DNA from: Galaxea fascicularis
Taxonomy: Eukaryota; Cnidaria; Anthozoa; Scleractinia; Euphylliidae
Length of the DNA: 64,000 nt
Assembly (NCBI GenBank): GCA_948470475.1
Contig: OX419336.1
Location: 39,859,420 to 39,923,419, forward strand
Direction: 5' to 3'
Both the position numbers and the translations under genes were made by a program. Shown here one piece after another: positions 26,801 through 35,581 of the stretch (positions within the stretch are counted from its first letter, which is position 1; every line of letters begins with the position of its first letter). Below the pieces are notes generated by a model that saw only the letters and a program-made list of their open reading frames with translations, was not told the DNA's origin and made no database searches.

Positions 26801-28100
26801 CCCGACAGCTAAATTTTGCCGTTGTCCAAACTTTCCCAAACATAGAACACGTCTTGGATAAATTTCTGTTGCTAATTCGAAAACATATATTCGCCGTATC
26901 CCGCTTATGCAAATTAAAAATACCGAATCCTACAAACTGGTGCAAGTTTCTGTGACTTCAAAGACAGGGTCGAGAAAAACACATACGTACAGGTATAAAA
27001 ATTTATATGGAGTTGATTGCACATAAACTGAAACTTACCGCTAGTTGCGTTTTTTTTAAACAATCGGCCGCATATTTCAAATTAATGATCCGATGCTGAG
27101 TGGATTAAAAAATATACTACTTGAATAGCATTTCAAGTAGATGTTATCAAAGAGAATAACAAAATTCGGCCAAGTATATAACGGTGGTAATGATGATGAT
27201 GATGAAAGTTTCGAACTGGAAAGCAAACAACATGTATTAACGTTCTAAGAGTTCGCAAACAAAACTCGCAAAATTCGATTCTCCCCTAAGTCTTAAAAAC
27301 ATATCGTTTTCTTCACCGTTACTTTTTTATGGGAGGCACAGAAAGAAATTCGATATATACCTTAAAAAATCCTCAAATTCATTCACATTATTTTGTTGCA
27401 TATGCCAATAAGAAGCGCTTGGTAAGAGAAACGCACAAGAATCCAACGCGTTTGCAAGGACCAAATTAATTATTTTTGTGTGTGTTGGTCTTGGGAACTG
27501 ATATCAGCTATTAAGAGTTAGAACGTTGTCTCATTTAGCATTTGTTTGTTTTCCTCCCTCTGTTTTGCATATATACGCAATTTTCTTCATGTTATATTTA
27601 TGCAGCTTTATCGCTAAAAGTTGTGTGGGTAAATGCTTCATGTAAGCTTAGAGAGGCTTCCTTGTCTAAAAACCTTCAGCTGCAGTCAAAACAGTACTCC
27701 GCTCGGACTAACAGAATGTATGTTACAACGTCTTTACTTCGCAACGAATAAGCCATCTTGTCACAGTTTGAATCATTCGTCGTTGCGTTCAAAGATCAAA
27801 TTTAAATAATTATGGGAAAACTACCTGAGACGGTAAGAAACTTGACAGACATATTAAGCGTGAATATATATTTCACAAGCTGGTATGCTTGATTTAAAAG
27901 GTGGAAAGACATGCATGTCCTGAACCAGGTGTAACTGAGTTGGAAAGCTTAAATTTTATATCCTTCATGTAAGCTGTCAACCATGCAAACAAAAGGAAGG
28001 AACATAGTTTGTCTTCTATCAGATTAAATACTCACTCATTTGCGGCCACTTTGGATAAGATTAGCAAGAAGATCCACGAGTGAAAAAAAGTGGAGAGCAT
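16523..28100 (-). CDS. Gene B: divergent GABA-A receptor-like Cys-loop subunit with alternative first exons
   Basis: Second paralogue in the array. Exons (minus strand): first exon either 28100-28036 or 26408-26350, then 23753-23674, 21740-21673, 20876-20659, 19955-19873, 19398-19270, 18800-18586, 18037-17870 (donor GTCAGT), 16786-16523. This gives 427 aa with the 26408 start or 429 with the 28100 start. Visible: signal peptide, WLPDTFFLN, Cys-loop C149-C163, M1 IYFP, PAR 258-260, 9' Leu 269, then M3 and M4. The exon 8 donor is unusual, but 168 nt in phase 0 equals gene A. Loop D is aberrant: where A has FFR and C has FFK, B has VIS, so the aromatic residues and the basic residue of the complementary binding face are missing. 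Loop C has His where gene C has Tyr. It may be a structural or differently gated subunit (inference). Intron 1 is packed with nested mobile elements. A polyA signal AATAAA lies at 16375-16370. Confidence 0.88.
17428..17785. repeat. Dispersed repeat, copy 1 (gene B last intron)
   Basis: Contains CTCTCAGTTAGTACG, TGATTGGTCAATTTG, CGGCCCGCC, TATCTTACCAACC, TTTCTCGGTCCGT and TTGGGCCATAA. The same blocks occur in reverse order and orientation at 40975-41225. Not coding. Confidence 0.6.
22023..22366. mobile_element. TIR MITE in gene B intron
   Basis: TAATAGACCTTTTTACCGAT plus CGGCCATCTTGAATT at the left; the complement AATTCAAGATGGCCGCC, then GGTAAAAAGGTCTATTA, at the right. About 344 bp between gene B exons 2 and 3. 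Its ORFs are incidental. Confidence 0.65.
23476..23558. mobile_element. Short hairpin repeat next to gene B exon 2
   Basis: CAACCTCGTTCCTAGGGTCT...CTCCTCTT pairs with AAGAGGAGAGACCCTGGGAA...CGAGGTTG, giving arms of about 28 bp around a 25-bp loop. Confidence 0.6.
23757..23823 (+). repeat. (AATC)n microsatellite at the gene B exon 2 acceptor
   Basis: About 16 tandem AATC units on the plus strand, read as (GATT)n by the gene B transcript. It ends two bases before the acceptor AG of the exon starting at 23753, so it forms the branch-point and pyrimidine region of that intron. Confidence 0.85.
24215..24290 (-). pseudogene. Decayed third copy of the gene B first exon
   Basis: On the minus strand the bases encoding KILLLILR match the WIFLLILS core of the distal first exon (about 18 of 20 bases over TAAGATTAGCA-type sequence on the plus strand). 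There is no usable ATG: the nearest one upstream is followed at once by a stop. It sits in gene B intron 1. The call rests on a short alignment made by eye. Confidence 0.3.
24434..26039. mobile_element. Outer TIR element split by the piggyBac-type insertion
   Basis: GGCTGGTTTAC at the left end and GTAAACCAGCC at the right, with ATAAGCAT-type subterminal repeats inside each half (24460-24500 and 25957-25995). The 1.4-kb inner element separates the halves, so the outer one is older. Non-coding. Confidence 0.5.
24507..25951. mobile_element. piggyBac-type TIR element, non-autonomous
   Basis: Inverted ends GGTGGCTCGTACCAGTTT and AAACTGGTACGAGCCACC, directly flanked by TTAA on both sides (24503-24506 and 25952-25955), the piggyBac target site. 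About 1.4 kb with no recognisable transposase. It lies in gene B intron 1, inside another TIR element. Confidence 0.65.
26350..26408 (-). CDS. Gene B first exon, proximal copy (signal peptide)
   Basis: Encodes MLSTVFLAWLLISYGIMAD plus two bases, ending at donor GTAAGT in phase 2. It joins to the one-base start of the exon at 23753, restoring Glu. The hydrophobic core LAWLLISYGI is a normal signal peptide. The exon starts with the same three residues as the distal copy, and about 70 bp around the start codon also align with that copy, so the two arose by duplication. Confidence 0.75.
28036..28100 (-). CDS. Gene B first exon, distal copy (alternative signal peptide)
   Basis: Encodes MLSTFFHSWIFLLILSKVAA, one Asn, plus two bases of Glu. 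It ends at donor GTGAGT with the same phase 2 as the proximal copy, so either can splice to 23753 without changing the mature protein. Similarity to the proximal copy extends upstream of the ATG, which suggests a duplicated promoter. It could instead be the only surviving exon of a lost tandem gene, but the open frame, phase and splice donor are all intact. Confidence 0.6.
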
Positions 28101-29171
28101 GATAATTTGAAAGCATGCCATATGGCGGCTTTTTCGCGAAGCTCAAAATGAGTAATTAAAAGATGTTCACCCAACATGGGTTTCATCTCCTAGGGTTTTT
28201 CATTGGCCCTTCAACGATACCGCATTGGGTAATTTATTAACGCGCAGAACGTTGAAAGAATAATCATACATGATGTAATGGCTCCAAGGGAATAATTGTT
28301 TTTTTTTTGTATTTTATTACTTTTTGTAAAGTTACAATTTCAAAGTTTAAATGCCTCGTCCTCTCCCCTCACGACACACACACAGACACATACCAAATGA
28401 CAAAAGTACTAAGATTAAAATAGTAGAAAAAGTAGATGTTGCTAATTAATAATTAATTATCGATCATTATTGTTATTATCATCATCATGCACAAGGGAAT
28501 AATTGTTGGTATTTTCGTTAGTATCATGACGCACGAATCGAAGAAAATGGTGATGAATGTTTTTTTATAAACCTGAAAGACTAGCAAAATTTGCCATGTA
28601 TGCGGCATGGGTATCATTGTCCAAAATACATACTTACGTCTTTTCCAAAGCCAATCTTGCGCTTCAAAAACTGTCTAGAGTCGAACGTGATCTCCATAAA
28701 GGCCACCTTGGGGAGAGAGGAAAGGGGCCGTCGTAGAGAGGTGATCGGGACATAGGGGTGTAATTTGACACCTGTTGTTTTGGATGCGGAGGGGCAAGGA
28801 GAACACAACTTTTATTTTAAAAAAAAGCTTATTGTAGTGTATAAATACGTAACACAGTGAAAATACATATCAATAAACACAAACCAAAACTTAATGTTTT
28901 AAAAGAAAGATAAAAACAGAACATAACGAAGTAAAAGTAAGTACAGCAGTTTGCATTAGCTTTGTCTTCCGCGGCAGAGACGTCTTTGCCGCTCATTTCT
29001 CAATTTGTTCCTCCAGTCAACATGGCCTTTTACGACAAAGAATGGGGGTTTTGTATACACTGCCGTTGTTTAACTGGCCGTGGTCGAGAGGTTACTTTGA
29101 CAATTGGGATGCTCTTTAGTGGCCGTTGCCATTGTGGAGAGGTGGCTGTTGGGGACGAGAGGTTAAAACTA

Positions 29172-29571
29172 ACAGCGCTTTCCATTTTCCATTTTTAGGT
29201 TACTAAGACCTTCGGAAGGAATTTTACAAAACAAAACACAGACAAACAATTATGCTATCAAACGAGAAAGCAGACGATAATGCAAAGTTTACATACGTAC
29301 CAAACTTGCCTGATACAGTTTCTGCAGCCATTTTGAACGAAAAGACCGGAAAAATATTTTACTATCACCGGCGAACCACCGGCTGCAATTCTCAAATTCC
29401 CGCGCATTTCACTGCGCGCGAAGCCATACAGGGGCGAGGGAATTGATTGGTCCTACCTCTAGAGCAGGGCCAGTTTGGCTAGAACCAGTTCTCTCAGTTC
29501 TCAGAACTGACGCGTAGCATTTACGGACTGGCTAGTCCGACCGGCCAGGTCTGACAAATGGAAAGCGCTGT
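29172..29571. mobile_element. TIR MITE, hAT-like ends
   Basis: ACAGCGCTTTCCATTT at the left and AAATGGAAAGCGCTGT at the right, 400 bp apart. CAGCG...CGCTG ends recall hAT elements, but no 8-bp target duplication is evident. It lies within a region carrying dispersed GTAGAGAGGTG-type motifs (28690-29660) from another old repeat. Confidence 0.5.
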
Positions 29572-29897
29572 AAGAGCGAATGTATGGATTCTCCGGGACA
29601 AAAATAAATGACCTTAAAAACGGTTGGCTGTTGTAGAGAGGTGCCCGTTAGTGGAGGTTTGAATGTAGTTGTCGCGGAAACTCTTGAAACGACCTCGCAT
29701 CATTATTCCAGTGGCGACTTTACTATTAAATATAAGATACGGATACAGAACCAAATCTTCATTTGCCTTATCTTTTAGGCCGAAGATTCCAAGATCAACA
29801 TTTTTGCCGCTTAGAGTCTTTAAAGATATTTTCTTTGGCCATTTTTGTCCGGATAATAGTAATGACATTTAATATCCCCATAGATAACCACACTATC

Positions 29898-29910
29898 ATC
29901 ATCATCATCA

Positions 29911-29953
<43 letters not shown>
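29898..29953 (+). repeat. (ATC)n/(ATT)n microsatellite, LINE tail
   Basis: Trinucleotide run at the 3' end of the minus-strand LINE, consistent with its template-primed tail. Confidence 0.7.
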
Positions 29954-31022
29954 CGACTTGTAAAGCGCAAGTATCTATTTACATATTCACATGCGCTATT
30001 TAAAAACTCGTAACAATAAAACAACACTAATAACAATATTGCAATAAAAGTGTATAGATAAATATAAATACATAAATGAAATATATACATAAACATATAT
30101 AACTACAAATATGTACAAAAACTGTTACGACTGTTACTCGGTAAAAACTATAGCAAATAAGTAGGTCTTAAGTTTGTTCTTAAATGACTCAACAGACTGG
30201 TCAACATTCCTAATTGCTAATGGTAACGAATTCCATAGGGCGGGTGCGGCTGAGGAACATGCGCGAGCCCCTAAGGATCTTATAGATTTAAATTTAGGAG
30301 TGCATAGCAATGTACCATAATAGTTCCTTCTTAGATTTTAACTAGATACGGGCAAACTAGGTTCTTCAAAATCTTATGCTCCAGGCCAGGCTTCTTTAAC
30401 AATGAACGAACCAGTGCGTTTTTCCAAGTCTTGGCAAAGACTCCTGATTGTAATGAAAGGTTAACCATCTTAGTGATTATAGGCAACAGGGTGTCAGCAC
30501 AAGCAGGCAGAAGCGAAGACGGTACGGGGTCTAACGGACAACAGTTTTTCTTAGAAGAAGCAATTGATAAGTTCTTTTATGTCATCATCGGAAAGGCAGT
30601 CAAACTGAGATAGGCTAGTACCATTACAGTGTTTGGTAGGCATAGGAGAAGGCGCAAAAACTTGAGGGGCGATGGGTGTCGAGTTTACTCCTGCTGGTTG
30701 AGATTTTATGAACGAAGTATTCACCCATTTCGTGTGCCAATGAAGATGCGTTATCATGAGGCTATAGCATATTATCAGCTTGAAGTAGGTTAAGAAGGGT
30801 CTTACTAACTCTAAATAACTTCGCTTGGTCGTGGCAATTATCTGCGACAAGGTTGACTTCAAGTAGTACTCTCGACGGGCATTGTTAATTAAGACCAGCA
30901 TACGGTTCCTTTTAGATTTAAATAAGCAAAGGCCAAAATCTTGCCTAGATAGGGATAGAGCGGGACTGTAGCAGTACATGCTGGTTAAGCACAGATGACA
31001 GTGTGCTATTTTAGTAGTTGAC

Positions 31023-31151
31023 CAGGGCCGAACGGAGTTGCTCGAAGCATGGTTTGCGCTAACCATTGGTTAAGTTGTGTTAAGACCTATAGGTTGTCAT
31101 GGTATTTAACCTCGGTTAGCGCTAACCATGCTTTGAACAAAATGGGCCCAG
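31023..31151. mobile_element. Hairpin MITE nested in the LINE
   Basis: Inverted repeats GCATGGTTTGCGCTAACC and GGTTAGCGCTAACCATGC, flanked by GGGCC-type ends, separate two LINE fragments. The element therefore inserted after the LINE. Confidence 0.55.
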
Positions 31152-32589
31152 TGCGTCTAAGTCTTCAGGCGGATTTTGACATAATGAGGATGTACCGATG
31201 TCATCGATGAAACGGTCCATATCGATAGCATTTAGTTTCCGGTAAATTACTTGCTTAGCAATGGATTTAGGACGTTCAGTCGTGAGTTGGCAGATTACTA
31301 CAGCATGATCAGAGAACAGCGTGTCGACGTGCGGGGAGCAGCTATAATGCCGTCCGAGGCGCGAGTGATAATTAAGTCCAATGTATTGCCATGCTCGTGA
31401 GTGGAATCCGTAACATGCTGTACCAAGCTCATTGACTCTAGCAAGTCTTTGAATTTGACAGCATTGTCGTCGTTAGGCGCGTTGACATGTATATTGAAGT
31501 CACCACATATAAGTAGCTATTCATTAAGGAGGACAACGGATTCCAGGAGGTTTGCAAGCTCAGCTATAAAAGTAGATACAGTGACGAGATGGGTGTGAGA
31601 GTAGGATGGCCTATATACGATGATAATTCTCAAACGCACAGTTGGAGTAGAAACCAACCATTCAGCGAACTCAAAAGACGATTCCTTGGAACTGTTCACA
31701 CGCGTGACATCCAAGCAGTTTCTGAAAAACAGCGCTGTAGCGCTTCCTCTCAGGTTACTTTGTGGACAGTAGAGCAGCTTGTAACAAGAACGGATAATTC
31801 TGCAAGTGCAGTCAGAGAGTATCGTTGTGGAACCAGGTTTCGGTCACAGCGAACAAGTCCGCTTCAGCTGTCAGGAAGCAAATCAACAAATGCCGCAGAT
31901 TTGTTTCTAAGAGATCTTGCATTGAGAGAGCACAATAAAAGTTCACTGGGCGACCTTTTCAAAGGTTCAGAGTGACCAGGAATAGGAGAAGAATCCAAGG
32001 AATCACTCGACACGCTTAATAAGTCACTCCACATGCTTGATAAATTCTGAAGGTTCACAAAGGTGTTACCTTGAATGTTAATATGACGGTCTTGAATATT
32101 CAATAAGAGCGACTTAGAAAGGCGGTTTATACGATGTAAAGGTCTTCTCTCCGAAGAAACAATTGTATAATCCGGTTTAAGCCATGATGATCCCGTCCGC
32201 TTTGTCCTCTCCGAGGTGCCAGCGAAAGGCAAAGATGACCGACGAACAAACATAGCCGACTGTTACTAAGGAGAAGTCAATTCACTAATAGATGGTTTGC
32301 AGCCAACCTCTGGAGACACAAATAACAAAGGTGAAATGGACAAATGCTGGTGGACGAACAAAACGAACTAACGAGAGATCTATTGTTTACCGTCCACCAG
32401 CATGGCGGCGATGACGTAACGTGAAAACCACCTATAAAAGCTGCTAAAGCAACTGACTGGTGAGAAAAATAAACGGATACGTAAGAGCTCAATAAAGTGT
32501 AGCCAAACTGGCGCAGTTATAACACTGTATACTAGGTGAATGATGTATATGAAATGAATCATATGAACTACGGAAATGAAATCAAATGA

Positions 32590-32715
32590 AGACTGATCCT
32601 CGCAGTTGTGTACGTAATTATATGCGAGGTCACTGGTTCAAACCCGTTGAAGTCCTGAATTTTTTTCAGACTTCGGTATACTATAATAACACTAACACTA
32701 ACACTAACACTATTC
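32590..32715 (+). repeat. tRNA-derived SINE fragment
   Basis: Contains a perfect Pol III B-box-like GGTTCAAACCC at about 32636, followed by a T-rich stretch and an (ACACTA)n tail. The 5' A-box is missing or decayed. Confidence 0.45.
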
Positions 32716-33535
32716 TCGAGAGTAAATGACTAATTTTTGCCCCAGATTCTTGCGGCTTTCTGTGGTAGCTTGATGTAGAGAAAGCCCACAGATCGTCATA
32801 AGTTGTTTAGAGTGGTTAGCCGGAGAGATTAAAATGACGAGCGACTGGCTTGGATGCGTCCTTGCCATCTTTCTCGACATCTCGAAGGTGTCCGAGGAAT
32901 TATTCCCCTAGTCGTCTTTCTGTCTTACCAATGTATAACTTTTTGCATAAGGTACGGGTTATGCAACAGATAACATTGGCGGAGGTAGCCAATGATCTAC
33001 TACTGACAAGAAAAACTTCCTTTTGTTTATGGAAATTGAATTTGTTACCTTTTTTAGCAGTGAAACGTTCGATTTGGTATGTTGTTTTTTTTTAGCATTT
33101 GCTAATAAAAGGCTAATGTAGAGGGAGGTTCTGTTTAACTTTAAGCGAAAGATTCATATTCCAAATCGGCACACTTCAGTTATCCCCACGGCATTGACGA
33201 ACGCTTTTCGTACAATCAATGTATTCCTGTTTTTGTGCTGGCTAGGTTACCTAGCCTGCACTATTGCTATCGTCTTCAATTTTGGTCCGTAACTTGTAAC
33301 TCGTAACTATATCACGTGATATAAGGTCGCCATGAGCTTTCAAAAGGCTCTTCGGACGCGTTGCAAGTAATTTCGTAATTGGTAAGTAAATTGTCCTTTT
33401 TACGCAATGTTTTTAATCAGAATTACTCCCTTTACTTACCACAACATTGACACCGTTAATCTTCGCCGAATAAAACGGAGCGGTTTGTATTTTGGATCAA
33501 GTTTAAGTCGTTTCCCACCAAGTGAAATAAACAAA

Positions 33536-34263
33536 CGACGTGTCTAGATACCCGGCAACCGGGAAGTGTTTAAAAAAAACTAGATACCCGACGGTCAGAA
33601 ATTTTGACCAGTTTTCTCGAAATAGCTCGTTTAATTCCTCTACGAACATAAGATATTTGTTTAGAAATCTCAAGCGATTATAAATCTATAGCCTTGGATT
33701 AAAATTAGAAGCGACTGTCGAGCTTGGGTGTAGAGTGAAATCTCAATGTTTTTGACACTTGGAAAATATTCAAGGTCTGACACACTAAGTCAACTCCCGA
33801 TGAATATCCACAGAAATTATCAACGAAACCTCACCAGAGTATTTAGTGTTTGTTCAGAAATGCCAAGCGATTCTAAATAAAGGTTTCGTATCGTTGAGGA
33901 CAAATTCTCCGCGCTTGCATTAAGCATATTATTTAGAATCTTGACTCACGGGTACGGTTTTCAAAGTACCATAGATGCCCGGCAGTGGAAAATTCACGTC
34001 CAATTTACACGAAATACCTCCTTTACTTTGTGTAAAAACACCAGGAAGTTGTTTAGAACACTCAAGCGATTTCAAACATTGCTTTGGGCTGGAACCCAAG
34101 GCAATATTTATAATCACTTGAGATTTCTAAACAAAATTAATATCTTATGTTCTTAGGGGAATAAACGACCTATTTCGAGAAAACTGGTCAAAATTCCTGA
34201 CTGTCGGGTATCTTGTTTTTTGAAAACACTTCCCGGCTTCCGGCCGGGTATCTAGACACGTCG
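33536..34263. mobile_element. Long-TIR, non-autonomous DNA element with 9-bp target duplication
   Basis: Ends are CGACGTGTCTAGATACCC and its reverse complement. The terminal inverted repeats extend about 160 bp with roughly 85% identity. Flanks carry ATAAACAAA on both sides (33527-33535 and 34264-34272), a perfect 9-bp target duplication. Inside, a motif like GTTTAGAAATCTCAAGCGAT recurs in both orientations. No transposase ORF. Long TIRs with a 9-bp duplication suggest a Mutator-like (MULE) family. Confidence 0.75.
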
Positions 34264-34264
34264 A

Positions 34265-34719
34265 TAAACAAACTAGCCATCACGACGAACCCATCGCTGT
34301 CAAACAAGCATCTTCTGAAGATGAACGAGCCTCTTCTAAGGATGGACAAGGAAATCATGAATGTCGGCCGAATAAAATCACGCCATTTATCTTTTGCACT
34401 AGGTTTAAGGCGTTTCGTACGAAGTGGAAAGGATCAACACGCTAGCATGGCGAACCTGTCGCTCGCAAACACGCGTCTTCTGGAGGTGAATGAACCTTTC
34501 CTAAGAATGGATCAGTGTCTTTTGAGGAAAACGGAGACTCTTTTGAAAGTAACTAAGCCTCTGTTGAGCGAAACTATGCCTCTTTTGAAGAAAACCAAGC
34601 CCCTTTTGGGGAAAACTGAGCCTCTTTTGAGAATAAACAAACTGTGTAGTGACAGGTTTAAAAGGTGTCCATGTTGGTCTCCAGTTCATAGTTACGCATT
34701 TACGGACACAACCCAATGA
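34265..34719 (+). repeat. Degenerate repeat region with long open frame
   Basis: A plus-strand frame of about 150 codons stays open and reads LL-x-x-T/N-x-P repeats (LLKVTKPLLSETMPLLKKTK, LLGKTEPLL) from a degenerate 21-bp unit (about 34500-34640). A larger unit (GCCGAATAAAA, then TTTAAG and CGTTTC) occurs at 33465-33540 and again at 34362-34445; the long-TIR element landed in the first copy. The matching minus frame also stays open, so the repeat rather than selection may explain the ORF. No family recognised. Confidence 0.4.
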
Positions 34720-35581
34720 CTATATGGCTTCGCAAGCTCCCAACCCTACCGCAGTAACAATTTAAGCTTGCTGGCCATGCATCACCAATGCATCCCACGT
34801 GAATGCTTCTAAACGTCTTGTTGCATGTTGTAACATACTTTGTCTCATTTCAGCTTTTCATGCAAACTCTACCTTTTTTAATACTTAACCTCCTTTATAG
34901 CCTTACTCCAGTATCATTCCTTGTCTAATCTATTACCTCTTTTATACAAATGCACGCTATAATCCTCTTTCAAAAAATTTTAAGTTTAAAAGTGAAGTAA
35001 AGTACAAAAGAAACGTTTTAGCTGACACGTTGCCAAGCCAAGTATTGTTCTCACGCGACTAACTCCTTTTTTAACCAACCACTGTACTTCTGTGCTGCAT
35101 ACCCCAAACTGGCGCGCTTCATGTTACTTAAATCAAACTACTGTGCTCTCATTGCGCCACCCAAACGTGCCCTGCATCAATTCTGACAAAATCTTCCTTC
35201 CCTTAATTTACAGCACACCAAGTTCAAAATCGCAAGGTTAATAACTTACTCCCAGCCAGCACATGTACCCCATGGGTACCAATTTTTCACTTTGCTGTGG
35301 TAACACCAATGGCGTAGCTCCACCTCCTATATGTATATATATATATATATACAGGATATTTTGTTGTCATTTATCAGAATTAATAGATGCTGTTGATTTT
35401 ACAATTAGGAGTTTAATCGGTTGAATAATATCAAGTGGTTGAATAACAAATCAGAATGAACATGAAATATACTCAGACGTTGTGCTGAGCGGACCTTACT
35501 TGACACATTCAAAGACTGAGAATGGACGAGAGCGTAACACAAAGATGGCGTAGTGCGTTATTCACGGTCCCATCAAAATTG

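Larger units (their letters stand above)
29898..32400 (-). mobile_element. CR1/L2-like LINE, internally deleted
   Basis: Minus-strand non-LTR element. The 5' part (from about 32253) leads into LLCSLNARSLRNKSAAFVDL, the start of an APE-type endonuclease, then GDFNIHVNAPNDDNAVKFKD and NTLDLIITR. Next come linker fragments and DTLLPIITKMVNLSLQSG with LKKPGL, the start of the reverse transcriptase. The RT core is missing: about 30330 it jumps to the C-terminal SLGARACSSAAPALWNSLP and FKNKLKTYLF. It ends in a GCGCTTTACAAGTCG 3' end and an (ATA)n tail at 29898-29953. Stops and frameshifts make it dead. A hairpin MITE interrupts it at 31023-31151. Confidence 0.8.

Noticed and set aside
31401..31975. 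Plus-strand frames over the LINE
   Set aside because: They are antisense shadows of the minus-strand endonuclease region.
32686..32712. (ACACTA)n resembling a telomeric repeat
   Set aside because: Only a few units, not the TTAGGG-type telomere of cnidarians, and attached to a SINE body as its tail.
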